Source: JBDWFY01 sp039976075 (GTDB lineage: Bacteria; Pseudomonadota; Alphaproteobacteria; Rhizobiales; Stappiaceae). From it: a stretch of 64,000 nt of DNA. A program made the translations under genes and the position numbers. Each line of letters opens with the position of its first letter. Within the stretch, counting starts at the first letter, position 1. Under the pieces are notes generated by a model, which saw nothing but the letters and a program-made list of their open reading frames with translations, searched no databases and had not been told where the DNA came from. Below, in pieces: positions 53,556 to 63,280 of this stretch. The stretch spans positions 806,001 through 870,000 of the forward strand of contig JBDWFY010000001.1 of NCBI GenBank assembly GCA_039976075.1, given 5' to 3'.

Positions 53556-54521
53556 TTACATCCAGCCTTTTTCTTTGTAGTATTTCACGGCACCGTCGTG
53601 CAGCGGAGCGGACAGATTGTTTTTGATCATGTCTGCTTCATTGAGATTTGCGAAAGCCGGATGCATTTTTTTGAAACGATCAAAGTTTTCAAAAACCGCT
53701 TTGACCATTTCATAAACGACGTCCGGGGAAGTTTTCGCAGACGCGACGAACGTTGCACCAACACCGAATGTTTCGATGTCTTTGTCGGTGCCCGTATACG
53801 TACCGCCAGGAATGGTTGCCATTGCGTAGTAGTCAGCGCCTCCGGCAAGATCCTTGATTGTATCGTTGTTGACGTCAATCAATATGGATTCGCAGGATGT
53901 TGTGGCTTCCTTGATGGTTCCTGATGGATGACCAACAGTGAACACGATGGCGTCGATTTTGTTATCGCAAAGCGCGGCGGCCTGCTCGGAAGATTTCAGC
54001 TCGGAAGCGAGTGAAAAATCATCCATTGTCCAGCCCATTTTGTCCATCACCACTTCAAACGTGGCCCGGGCACCTGATCCTGGATTACCGACATTAACGC
54101 GCTTACCCTTCAGGTCTTCAAATGTCTTGATGCCTGAATCAGTTCTCGCGACCACGGTAAATGGTTCCGGATGAACCGAGAATACAGCACGAAGATCTTC
54201 AAACTTTCCATCTGGAAACTTGTCCGGAGCGGTACCATTGTAGGCGTGGAACTGCCAATCAGATTGCGCAACACCCAGATCCAGGTCTCCGGCACGAATT
54301 CCATTGATGTTTGCAACGGAACCGCCAGTTGTGTGTGTACACTTGATTTCGTGATCCTTCGTCCCCCGGTTTACAAGACGACAGATAGCGCCTCCAACCT
54401 GGTAATAGACCCCTGTCTGACCGCCTGTCCCGATCGTGACGAATTGCTCTGCAGATGCAATGGTCGACGAAAGACCACCAGCAGATAAGGCCAATAGTGC
54501 TCCAAAAACTATTTTTTTCAT
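53556..54521 (-). CDS. TAXI-family TRAP solute-binding protein
   Basis: A 321-residue periplasmic protein with a signal peptide (about 1-25, ending ASA). The mature start FVTIGTGGQTGVYYQVGGAIC is the TAXI signature; key part GTGGQTGVYYQ. The later GDLDLGVAQSDWQFHAYNG is also typical. I start it at 54521, with GGGAG about seven bases upstream, rather than at the longer frame start. The ligand is unknown; some relatives bind glutamate or other carboxylates. Confidence 0.95.
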   Translation of the reverse strand: MKKIVFGALLALSAGGLSSTIASAEQFVTIGTGGQTGVYYQVGGAICRLVNRGTKDHEIKCTHTTGGSVANINGIRAGDLDLGVAQSDWQFHAYNGTAPDKFPDGKFEDLRAVFSVHPEPFTVVARTDSGIKTFEDLKGKRVNVGNPGSGARATFEVVMDKMGWTMDDFSLASELKSSEQAAALCDNKIDAIVFTVGHPSGTIKEATTSCESILIDVNNDTIKDLAGGADYYAMATIPGGTYTGTDKDIETFGVGATFVASAKTSPDVVYEMVKAVFENFDRFKKMHPAFANLNEADMIKNNLSAPLHDGAVKYYKEKGWM

Positions 54522-54940
54522 TTGTTTCTCCCACATTATTAATTCGGACTTGTGGCCTCGTACCGGCATGACTAAGACGCAAACCGCATTAGCACCCTCA
54601 GTCACACCCAAACCTTTTAGATGGTTTCTTTGCAGTAAAACGAAAAAACACCCAAGATACAACCGATTGATCCATTTCATCGAGAAATGAGACTGGTTAT
54701 GAGTTCAATTCTGACCGGGGTGCAAATGTTATCCGCTTCAACGCTCTGCGTTATTCCACACTATCGAAGGTGAACGCGTCGAAATTAACCAACAATTCCG
54801 AAATCCTGGAATGACGCCGTACGACCACCACTTCTGAACGGAATGCTGTGCACAGAGAGACCCTTCGACAAATCGCGTCTCACAGTGGAGAGCATTGGTG
54901 AAAATCCAAAGCAGATGCGAAACGAGGATCGGTGACGACT
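54522..54940. other. Intergenic region before the TRAP operon
   Basis: About 420 bp between the TRAP binding-protein start and the terminator of the phytase-like gene. It should hold the TRAP promoter. No gene or clear operator was identified. Confidence 0.3.
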
Positions 54941-54968
54941 AAAAAAAGACCCGGTTGGTAACCGGGCC
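54941..54968 (-). terminator. Intrinsic terminator of the phytase-like gene
   Basis: On the minus strand GCCCGGTT and AACCGGGTC form a GC-rich stem followed by seven Ts. It lies 34 bases after the stop codon. Confidence 0.93.
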
Positions 54969-55001
54969 TTCTGACTTCCAGAATTCGCAACCGAAGCGAA
55001 T

Positions 55002-57179
55002 TTACATTTTGCCGGTTGAGAAAAACAACGTTTCGCCATTGCTGTCATCGACGCCATCGTTATCCGTGACTGCAAACCCCTCACCACTAACATCAATCGC
55101 AAATCCTTCAATCTTGTCGACCACGTAACCGTTTGTGGACAAGAGATCAGGAATGAAATCGCGTACCATTTCCTTTTTGACGATGGGCAGTTCATCACCA
55201 AGCTTGGCCATCTTCAGATCTGCAATCGGCACCTTGTACAGGCGTTTTATCTTCGCCGCTTCTCCAATCTGATTGTCGCGTTCGATGATATAAACGTTGT
55301 CGCCATAAGCGGTGATTTCCGAAAGGCCAACCCAACCGATATCAGCCGCTTCTGTAGGATAAAGGACGCCGCCCCACTCTTTGGATAGCGTGTTGTATCC
55401 GACAAGCTTCACGGTATTTTTCGGATCGTCTTTCCACTGACGCTGAATGGCGATCCAAAGTGTATCACCAATTTTGGTGATCCCTTCGGAGCCGAAGCGT
55501 CTCTCAACCGACAGAAGCTCGACGGGGAACGGGACCTGCGCTTTGATCTCGCCCTTTGCGTTCACATGATAAATACCATGCGGGATCATCCTGTCGGTGC
55601 GACCCTCTGATGCAAGCCAGAAGCCTCCTTCACCATCCGATGTAATGCCTTCCAGATCGAGCAATTGGGCATTGACGCCGTTGCGGGTAACCGGTGTAGC
55701 AGCGGTGATTTGAGCGGGCGTTGACGATGCATCAATTGTGAAAATCGTCGGTTGCATCGCATAAAAACTGTCATTTACCCCGTAGAGGATGCCGGGCTTT
55801 TCCGGATCTGCCGTGAGGCCGGACAGTGCGCCAAACCCGATAGGCTTGCCATTCTTCATCACGGAAGAAATCATCGGATAGGTTGGAGCCCCCTCACCCA
55901 GTTCGTACAGAGTGACATGAGAACGGACACCACCATCGTCGATCAGATCGACTTCGTTGGAAACTGCGAGCAGATTCCGAGCCGGGATCGCAATAGCGCC
56001 TTCCGGACCAAGGCCGGTCGGTAAAAGCTGAAGGAATTCAGGGTCAGCGCCGGTATCTTTGTAAACACCAATCAATGAACCGCGTTCGGAAAGGACAAAG
56101 ATGAATGTGTCTTCTCCGAATTTCTTTACTTCAAGCCCTTCCGGTTCAACACCCTTGTTACCCGAGCGTTTTTCCGGATAATGGCCGGCAGTGGCCACGC
56201 GATATTCGAAATCAAGTCCGGATTCGTAAAGTTCCGTACCGTCTTTATTGAAAATGGTGAACCCACGCGACCCTCCTACGTAATCCCCTTCATTGGCGAT
56301 AACAAAACGATCGTTATCCAGCCACTGCACTGCGTCTGGCTCGCGAGCCCGGCCTGGTTGTTCGCCGTCAAAAGTCAGCGCCCGCTCTTCGTCGAGATCT
56401 ACATTTTTGAGATCAACAGCACCGGCGGAGAAATGCGATTTTATGGAGCCGTCTGCTCCGTCCAGTACAACAATGTGATTGTTTTCCTGAAGAGTTACGA
56501 CAATTTCGTTGTTGCTGTTTATGTCAACGAACTCGGGTTCGGGATCAGGCCCGGCGACTGCGGCAAGTCCGGACACATCGGCTTCGATTAGGCTGCCACA
56601 ATCAGGAATACCATCCGTTAGCTTCAGAATTGCGACTTTGCCTGCCGGAAACTGAGGGATCACACCTTCGTTAAGATCCTCATCTCGTTCGTTTTCAATG
56701 GCAATTGCAATAATAGACTTATCTGGCGAAACAGCCGTTGAGTCCGGCTGGCCGTTCAGGTCGCAAGTGGATTCTACAGCCTTTGTTGCGATGTCAATAA
56801 CAGCCAGATGACCAGAAGGATCTGTGTAACTCTTCGACGTATTCACGCCGGCAAGAATTTTTGACGACGCAACCGAGACTGCCGTCGGCTCCCCATCCAG
56901 TTTTATGGATCCAGCGGGTTTGGGGCTTGTCGGGTCCGAGATGTCGATCAGCCCTACCGCGCCCAGCGGACTGTCAGAATAAACCAGCATCTTGCCATCT
57001 TCGGTTGCGACAATTATCTCTGCTGATGTTTCGGTGTCCTGACTTTGTCCTGCAGGTAAATTCGTATTTACCGGAAAAGAGGCAATCCGTTTGAAACTGA
57101 ACTCCTGAGCCGCCACCGGTATTGTCGCGGACCCCAGAAGCAATGCCGCCAAAGAGACTAATTTGATCGACTTGTGCAT
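55002..57179 (-). CDS. Secreted phytase-like/esterase-like beta-propeller
   Basis: A 725-residue secreted protein with a signal peptide (about 1-24, ending VAAQ). The N-terminal half (about 30-400) looks like a choice-of-anchor-type or lactonase-like beta-propeller (repeated NNEIVVTLQENNHIVVLDG-like strands; key part VTLQENNHIVVLDG). The C-terminal half matches the 'esterase-like activity of phytase' family (FGALSGLTADPEKPGILYGVND, LEGITSDGEGGFWLASEGR, EGFAIDVSG). It may hydrolyse phosphate esters outside the cell; the substrate is not known. The ATG at 57179 is preferred to GTG at 57185. Confidence 0.85.
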   Translation of the reverse strand: MHKSIKLVSLAALLLGSATIPVAAQEFSFKRIASFPVNTNLPAGQSQDTETSAEIIVATEDGKMLVYSDSPLGAVGLIDISDPTSPKPAGSIKLDGEPTAVSVASSKILAGVNTSKSYTDPSGHLAVIDIATKAVESTCDLNGQPDSTAVSPDKSIIAIAIENERDEDLNEGVIPQFPAGKVAILKLTDGIPDCGSLIEADVSGLAAVAGPDPEPEFVDINSNNEIVVTLQENNHIVVLDGADGSIKSHFSAGAVDLKNVDLDEERALTFDGEQPGRAREPDAVQWLDNDRFVIANEGDYVGGSRGFTIFNKDGTELYESGLDFEYRVATAGHYPEKRSGNKGVEPEGLEVKKFGEDTFIFVLSERGSLIGVYKDTGADPEFLQLLPTGLGPEGAIAIPARNLLAVSNEVDLIDDGGVRSHVTLYELGEGAPTYPMISSVMKNGKPIGFGALSGLTADPEKPGILYGVNDSFYAMQPTIFTIDASSTPAQITAATPVTRNGVNAQLLDLEGITSDGEGGFWLASEGRTDRMIPHGIYHVNAKGEIKAQVPFPVELLSVERRFGSEGITKIGDTLWIAIQRQWKDDPKNTVKLVGYNTLSKEWGGVLYPTEAADIGWVGLSEITAYGDNVYIIERDNQIGEAAKIKRLYKVPIADLKMAKLGDELPIVKKEMVRDFIPDLLSTNGYVVDKIEGFAIDVSGEGFAVTDNDGVDDSNGETLFFSTGKM

Positions 57180-57448
57180 ACCCACCCGTTCCCTTCACAA
57201 CTAAAAGAAGGTCTGATTAACGCCGTCGCTTAACAGTTTCATGACGGTTTTAGGTGGCAAACACTTTTGTCCAGGTCAGCATGCGCCATGCACTCTATTG
57301 TTCCAAAAACCTTCGACGAATTCTGGTACGCTGAGCGCGACGGAGAAATCTTTCATGTTATCAAGAAGGTCTTTACCGCTTTGTGTTATCCAAAGAGGTA
57401 AGTCAGTCACCTCTCGCGCCTAGTCCTGGTCTGGAGCCGGAACAAAAT

Positions 57449-58663
57449 ATGCTGAAGCAGACAAATAGTTGTCTTACGGTGATGGCTGGGCTTATCACCT
57501 TTGGGCTGTTGTTGTTTGCTGAAGACAGCCCGGCTCTTGCACAAAGCAATCACTGTCGTTCACTTGCTGCTGAACTCGCAAGAATGGGAACCGGCGGAAC
57601 AGTCAATCCGGAATTCACGAAATGGGATCAGGCAGCAAAGCAGCAGGATGCGGCTCTTGCCAAAACAAGGCGGCAGATTGCCAGAGCTAACTGCCAGGCC
57701 AATGCCAGCCAATCCGGCAGCTGTAAACAACTGTTTGAAAAACAATCACAAATGGTTGCCAACCTGAAAAAACTGGAGAGACAGCGTAACCGTTACGCTG
57801 GCAAATCGAAAAACTCCTCCCGGAGCAGAAACCGCATCAAGCGACGTATGGCTTCCTTGAAATGTGGTGAAAATCGCCAGCAGGAAGCGCGTGCGTCCTC
57901 ACCGGTCCAAACCGACGGGGCTAAGCCGGAATCCAGTCTCTTTTCCAGACTGTTTGGTGGTCGAAGCCGTGCAGAATACAACGAAACTGCGGCAACTGCC
58001 GAAGAAGCTCCGCGGTCGCGATACAATCCAAATGCACAGCGCCGAACCGCCGCCCTGGATAATCCGCAGACCGGATTTTACGGCGGTGGCCAGTATCGCA
58101 CTTTATGTGTGCGAACATGCGATGGATTTTATTTCCCGATCAGTTTCTCGACACGGGCATCTGCCTTCGGCGTCGACGACTCTGTCTGCCAGAACATGTG
58201 CCCAGGAGCCGATGCACGCCTGTTTGTTCATCGTAATCCCGGACAAGACACCAAGGATATGACCGGCCTGGACGGCGTGCCCTATACAGCGCTGCCCATG
58301 GCATTCAAGTACCGTACCGAACTTGTCAAAAACTGCAGTTGCCAGATTTCAGGATCCGGTCGGATAAAGGCACTAAACAAAAGCGGAGACCCTATCCAGG
58401 ATCTACGCCTTTCACCGGCCGATGATCGTTTTCTCTATTACGATCTGGAACAAACACTTGTTGTACCGGTAGCAAAAATTCCCGCTGGCGAAGACCCCGA
58501 CACAATTGACAACATCCTGGGTAACTTCGTTCCCTATTCGCTTGAACGAAACAGTGTTGTCACTTTGGGAGAACGCAAATCCGAAGAGGCGGACCCGAAT
58601 GCTGCCAACAATACCAAGCGAAAGGTCAGGAAAGTCGGTCCAGACTATTTTGTCGCCCAATAA
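57449..58663 (+). CDS. DUF2865-family secreted protein
   Basis: A 404-residue protein typical of Rhizobiales. A signal peptide (about 1-30, ending ALAQ) is followed by a lysine- and arginine-rich helical part (about 50-125) with cysteines, a low-complexity linker, and the DUF2865 domain (about 195-320; LCVRTCDGFYFPISFST, CQNMCPGADARLF) with paired cysteines. Function unknown. I start at 57449, where the signal peptide begins. Its last 38 bases overlap the 3' end of the convergent gltX gene. Confidence 0.9.
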   Translation: MLKQTNSCLTVMAGLITFGLLLFAEDSPALAQSNHCRSLAAELARMGTGGTVNPEFTKWDQAAKQQDAALAKTRRQIARANCQANASQSGSCKQLFEKQSQMVANLKKLERQRNRYAGKSKNSSRSRNRIKRRMASLKCGENRQQEARASSPVQTDGAKPESSLFSRLFGGRSRAEYNETAATAEEAPRSRYNPNAQRRTAALDNPQTGFYGGGQYRTLCVRTCDGFYFPISFSTRASAFGVDDSVCQNMCPGADARLFVHRNPGQDTKDMTGLDGVPYTALPMAFKYRTELVKNCSCQISGSGRIKALNKSGDPIQDLRLSPADDRFLYYDLEQTLVVPVAKIPAGEDPDTIDNILGNFVPYSLERNSVVTLGERKSEEADPNAANNTKRKVRKVGPDYFVAQ

Positions 58664-59987
58664 GTGGCAGAAGACGTTTCAACTCCGGACCATGTTCCAT
58701 GCCCGTCAATGCTTTGCGTAATGGCATGAAAAGACCACGACCTTTGCGACCGGACTGAGTTTTCACCCTGTCTGTCCAATCCTTCCAGGTCTGCTCACTC
58801 CAAGGCTCAGGTGGCAACAGGGCCCGGGCCTGATTGATGAACTCACGATCTTCCGTTTCAATGATTGGCTGAACATGGCCACCCATTATTCCGACCCATG
58901 TGCGGATATCGCTGAGTTTTTCCAGGTTTTCACGCGCAATATCCCATAACGCTTCTCCGCCATCGGCATCCAGCCCCTTCAATCGCTCAGCAACGGCCGA
59001 ATAAGGCAATGCATGAAGTGTTTTGGCATTGAGGGTCGCAAGATCAGATGGTTCAAAACGAGCCGGCGCACGTGAGATCTTTCCGAAATCAAACGTTTCA
59101 ACCAGATCTGAAAGGGCGGAAATCGGCTCCACCGGGTTGGAGGTGCCAATTAAAGCAGACAGAGCCGCAACAGCCAGTGGCTCGAATCCTTCTTCCCGCA
59201 ATCCGCGAAGAGAAAGCGACTCATTGCGCTTGGAGAGGCCAGCACCGTCACCACCAACAAGCAAATTGTGGTGCGCAAATATGGGAACATTGCCCCCGAG
59301 TGCTTTGAAAATCGAGATCTGAACACCTGTATTTGCTACGTGGTCCTCTCCACGCACGACGTGTGTGATTTCCATATCGATATCGTCAATTATCGACGGC
59401 AACGTGTATAAATAGGAGCCATCCTCACGGATTAGAACCGGATCGGACATTGAGGATAAATCAACCGACTGTTGTCCTCGGCACAGATCATCCCAAACGA
59501 CATCGGTCTTCTCCGGTGATCTGGGGTCACTCTGAAAGTTCGGCAACAGGAACCGCCAATGCGGACGCCGTCCCTGCGCTTCCTTTTCGGTCTTTTCCTC
59601 GTCAGTCAGAAAATATCCGGTCCGGTCATAGACAGGTGGCAATCCACGAGCGCGCTGTCGTTTGCGTTTGCGATCCAGCTCATCTGCGGTTTCGTAGCAT
59701 GCATAAAGCAAGCCCTCTGCTTTCAATTTTTCCGCCAGGGCATCATAACGATCCGAACGATGAGACTGGTAGGCAATGCGATCCGGCACCACTGAAAGCC
59801 AGGCCAGATCTTCCAGAATGGCGTCAGCGTATTTCTGTTCTGACCGCGCCTTATCTGTATCATCGAAACGCAGCACAAATTGTCCCTGGCTTTTTTGTGC
59901 CAGCAGCCAATTGAAAAGCACCACGCGCAGATTGCCGATATGAATGTAACCCGTTGGTGATGGCGCAAAGCGGACGATAGCGGTCAT
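58626..59987 (-). CDS. gltX: Glutamyl-tRNA synthetase
   Basis: A 453-residue class I synthetase. The N-terminus VRFAPSPTGYIHIGNLR has the HIGH motif as HIGN. The KMSKS-like motif reads GAGLSKRNESLSLRGLREEG, the form seen in one of the two GltX types of alphaproteobacteria. A helical anticodon-binding domain follows. Because the lineage often carries two GltX proteins, this may be the one that also charges tRNA(Gln). The 3' end overlaps the convergent DUF2865 gene. Confidence 0.94.
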   Translation of the reverse strand: MTAIVRFAPSPTGYIHIGNLRVVLFNWLLAQKSQGQFVLRFDDTDKARSEQKYADAILEDLAWLSVVPDRIAYQSHRSDRYDALAEKLKAEGLLYACYETADELDRKRKRQRARGLPPVYDRTGYFLTDEEKTEKEAQGRRPHWRFLLPNFQSDPRSPEKTDVVWDDLCRGQQSVDLSSMSDPVLIREDGSYLYTLPSIIDDIDMEITHVVRGEDHVANTGVQISIFKALGGNVPIFAHHNLLVGGDGAGLSKRNESLSLRGLREEGFEPLAVAALSALIGTSNPVEPISALSDLVETFDFGKISRAPARFEPSDLATLNAKTLHALPYSAVAERLKGLDADGGEALWDIARENLEKLSDIRTWVGIMGGHVQPIIETEDREFINQARALLPPEPWSEQTWKDWTDRVKTQSGRKGRGLFMPLRKALTGMEHGPELKRLLPLIGRQNSLDRLS

Positions 59988-60010
59988 GGGGCGCTCGGCC
60001 CTCCTTAAAT

Positions 60011-61288
60011 TTACTTTGATGCAGGCTCGGTACTCGCCGCGGAGACCGGCGTCAACGTTTCAATACTCTCTTCTGGGCTTTTTGCTTTCAAATGGCGCAC
60101 GGTCAAGAGCAGAATGAGCATGACGCCGAACGTATAAGCCGCTCCGACCATAAGCTGCACATCAATTGAAACATTCTGATCAATGAGCCAACCCATCAAT
60201 CCTGGTGATAAGGATGTCGAAAAGGTAAAGCCGGCAAAGGCAACCGCCCGGATAGCGCCCAGATGCTGTGTACCATAGAGTTCCGGCCATATCGCCCCAT
60301 TGATCGTACCGGTTGCGCCCACGGCACCGCCCAAAAGAAATATTGCCAGAGGAGCAAAGGTAGGATGTTCGGCAAGACCTAATGTGAACAATCCGCCAGC
60401 CACCAGCAACAACGCAGGAGCGAGTGTTTTAGGTGCTCCGATTTTATCGATTATGGATCCACTCAGAAACGAAAACGCCGCGCCAGCCACTGCAAACAAA
60501 GGTAACGACGCCGGGAACACAGTTCTATCCCATGACTTGGCATCCATGAGGTGCACTTGATGCCACAGAACCCCTGTCAACATGAAGGGACAGACCAACA
60601 AGCCAAGCATCACGATCCAGAACCGCCAGTCGCGCAAAACTTGAGACCGGGTCCAGTCGGGCACCTTAGCACTACTGCGCGCTTTGGTGCTGCCGCCTCC
60701 TTTGGGCGTCCGGTCCACCCTCAACAGGCCCCAGCATATCGGTACCATGGCAAACACCAGGATCAATGATGTCAGCACCCATGTCTCACGCCATCCAAAC
60801 AATGCCATGGAAGATACGATAACAAGTGGAAGCAGAGCTTCCCCAAGCAGTATGCCAAGCGTCGCAATGGCGACAGCCTTGCCGCGTCGTTCATGAAACC
60901 ATCGCCCTATCGCTGTAATCGCGGTTTGCGGTAGCATACCATGGCCAAACAATCGCAATCCGCAGAAGGCGATACCAAGGACCCAAATGTTAGGTGCGTA
61001 AGCGACAAGCAGAACAAAACAAGCCAGCATGAAGATTGACGCCACACCCACGGTCGCTGGGCTGAAGTGATCTACACTTTTTCCTGCCCAGATCAAAATT
61101 GCCGCACTCGCCACAGTTGCCAGAGAGTACAGCGATCCATAGGCTCCATGGGTCAGTGTGAAGGTTTCTCGTATTTCAGCAGAGTACTGAGCAATGATCA
61201 GTGTCTGGCCGGGACTTGAGGCAAACATCAGTAACAGTGAACCAGAGAGCCAACGCTTGTTGTCTGTCAGGAATTCTATGAAACCCAT
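60011..61288 (-). CDS. MFS transporter
   Basis: A 425-residue protein with about twelve membrane helices in two halves. The first half has the MFS-type loop GYxSDRxGRR replaced by IWAGKSVDHFSPATVG, and the segment RWFHERRGKAVAIATLG is typical of monocarboxylate/oxalate-like MFS members. Substrate unknown. AGGA lies about eight bases before the ATG. It lies upstream of gltX on the same strand with 23 bases between, so the two may be co-transcribed. Confidence 0.9.
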   Translation of the reverse strand: MGFIEFLTDNKRWLSGSLLLMFASSPGQTLIIAQYSAEIRETFTLTHGAYGSLYSLATVASAAILIWAGKSVDHFSPATVGVASIFMLACFVLLVAYAPNIWVLGIAFCGLRLFGHGMLPQTAITAIGRWFHERRGKAVAIATLGILLGEALLPLVIVSSMALFGWRETWVLTSLILVFAMVPICWGLLRVDRTPKGGGSTKARSSAKVPDWTRSQVLRDWRFWIVMLGLLVCPFMLTGVLWHQVHLMDAKSWDRTVFPASLPLFAVAGAAFSFLSGSIIDKIGAPKTLAPALLLVAGGLFTLGLAEHPTFAPLAIFLLGGAVGATGTINGAIWPELYGTQHLGAIRAVAFAGFTFSTSLSPGLMGWLIDQNVSIDVQLMVGAAYTFGVMLILLLTVRHLKAKSPEESIETLTPVSAASTEPASK

Positions 61289-61427
61289 GTCATTTTCCTG
61301 ATCCGAACAGCGTTGAAGGCAACACTATTGACGCCCAAATGCTTCGGCTGATCCGAGCACTATACCCGCGTCAGCCAGAAACCATGTATTCCCAACACCT
61401 GTACAACGACTTTCGGTGTTAGGCAGG

Positions 61428-63104
61428 CTAGGTGCGATCGCGGAATTTGTTCGTGATCGGATAGCGCCGGTCTCTGCCAAAGTTCTTTGGCGAAATGCGC
61501 ACGCCGGGCGCTGCCTGGCGCCGTTTATATTCAGCGATATATAGCAGATGTTCGATCCTGTGAATGATCAGTCGGTCATGCCCCCTTGCGGCAATGTCAT
61601 CAACCGACATTTCTTTTTCCACCAGACACTCCAGTATGTCATCCAGAACATCATAGGGCGGCAGCGAATCCTGATCGGTCTGACCTTCCCTCAACTCTGC
61701 TGTCGGTGCCTTGGTGATGATGTTGCCGGGGATGACTTCTCCTGCCGGACCAAGGGCACCTTTTGGCACGTTGTTGTTACGCCATTGGGACAACTGATAG
61801 ACCTCGGTCTTGTAGAGATCCTTGATTGGGTTAAAGCCGCCGTTCATATCGCCATAAAGCGTCGCATAGCCTACGGACACTTCCGATTTGTTGCCGGTTG
61901 TGACAACCATCGGACCGAACTTGTTGGATATGGCCATCAGAATCGTGCCACGTGTTCGTGACTGAAGGTTTTCCTCTGTGATATCAGGCTGTTGTCCGGA
62001 GAACAGTTCGGAAAGAGCGTCCGTCAACCCCTCTACCGCGCCTTCAATAGCAACAATGTCATATCGGACACCCAAGGCTTTTGCACAGGCGGCAGCATCG
62101 GCCAGGCTCTCTTCGCTGGTATATCGAAAGGGCAGCATGACACAGTGAACCCGCTCGGCCCCCAGCGCATCGACCGCCATTGCCGTGCAAATTGCTGAGT
62201 CAATGCCTCCGGATAGTCCCAGAACAACGTTGGGAAATCCATTTTTGTTGACGTAATCCCTCAGCCCCAAAACGCAGGCGCGCCAATTCGCTTCCAGAGC
62301 ATCCGGCAGAGCTGCTTTGGGCCCATCTGCGCATACCCACGTCCCGTTTTCGTCGCGCTTCCAGGCGGAGGTAGCGACGAGTTCCTCGAACTGGGGCATT
62401 TGAAATGCAAGTGTGCGGTCCGCCTGCAGAGCCAGGGATCCGCCGTCAAAAACCAGTTCGTCCTGACCGCAAACCTGATTGGCATAGATGAGCGGAAGCT
62501 CTGTTTCCACGACCCGAGCGATTATCACCTGCAGACGTCGTTCCGCCTTTCCCACGTGATAGGGAGATCCATTGGGAACAAGCAACAATTCTGCACCGGT
62601 TTCCATCAGGCATTCGGGAACTTCCTCGCTCCAAATGTCCTCGCAGATCGGCACGCCCAGACGAATGCCGCGAAACTCGATGGGCCCGGGCATCGGGCCC
62701 GGTTGAAATATGCGCTTTTCATCAAAAACACTGTAGTTGGGCAAGTCGACCTTAAACCGTTTGGCTTTGATGGACCCATCGTCCAGAAGGAAAACGCCAT
62801 TGTAGAGTTTCCCTTCCTCTTCCCAGGGCGCCCCAACCAACACGGCCGGTCCGCCGTCAGCGGTGTCTTTTGCCAGTAGTTCCAGTGCCTGACGACAGGC
62901 ATGAACAAAAGCCTGTTTGAGAACAAGGTCTTCGGTCGGATATCCGGACAAAAACAACTCCGGCAGAAGCAATAATTCAGCACCCTGATCGGCAGCTTCT
63001 TTTCTGGCTGCCCGGATCTTGTCACTGTTGCCTTGAATGTCGCCAACGGTGGGGTTCAGCTGACCGACAGCCAGCTTGAATGAATCTGTAATTTGCTCGA
63101 CCAT
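61428..63104 (-). CDS. nadE: Glutamine-dependent NAD+ synthetase
   Basis: A 558-residue two-domain enzyme that amidates nicotinic acid adenine dinucleotide to NAD+. The N-terminal nitrilase-type glutaminase domain has the triad E49, K118 and C154 (LLLPELFLSGYP, KVDLPNYS, VPICEDIW). The C-terminal synthetase domain has the PP-loop SGGIDSA (about 295-301) and YATLYGDMNGGFNPIKDLYKT (key part GDMNGGFNPIKD). The start at 63104 has a poor ribosome-binding site. It follows gor on the same strand. Confidence 0.96.
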   Translation of the reverse strand: MVEQITDSFKLAVGQLNPTVGDIQGNSDKIRAARKEAADQGAELLLLPELFLSGYPTEDLVLKQAFVHACRQALELLAKDTADGGPAVLVGAPWEEEGKLYNGVFLLDDGSIKAKRFKVDLPNYSVFDEKRIFQPGPMPGPIEFRGIRLGVPICEDIWSEEVPECLMETGAELLLVPNGSPYHVGKAERRLQVIIARVVETELPLIYANQVCGQDELVFDGGSLALQADRTLAFQMPQFEELVATSAWKRDENGTWVCADGPKAALPDALEANWRACVLGLRDYVNKNGFPNVVLGLSGGIDSAICTAMAVDALGAERVHCVMLPFRYTSEESLADAAACAKALGVRYDIVAIEGAVEGLTDALSELFSGQQPDITEENLQSRTRGTILMAISNKFGPMVVTTGNKSEVSVGYATLYGDMNGGFNPIKDLYKTEVYQLSQWRNNNVPKGALGPAGEVIPGNIITKAPTAELREGQTDQDSLPPYDVLDDILECLVEKEMSVDDIAARGHDRLIIHRIEHLLYIAEYKRRQAAPGVRISPKNFGRDRRYPITNKFRDRT

Positions 63105-63217
63105 GACGTTGGTTTAGACCGCCTTGTTTGTCGTTGCAATATTGGATCTTCCGGAATTGGCACAGAAACTTACATCTATGGAAAATAACAGATTTATTGC
63201 TTCGGCCTATCCGGACC

Positions 63218-63249
63218 AAAAAAATTGCCGGTATCAAATACCGGCAATT
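63218..63249 (-). terminator. Intrinsic terminator of gor
   Basis: On the minus strand AATTGCCGGTAT, loop TTG, ATACCGGCAATT is followed by a run of Ts. It lies 32 bases after the gor stop codon. Confidence 0.95.
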
Positions 63250-63280
63250 CGAATGAGCAATTCATTGAAGTTCAGCCACC

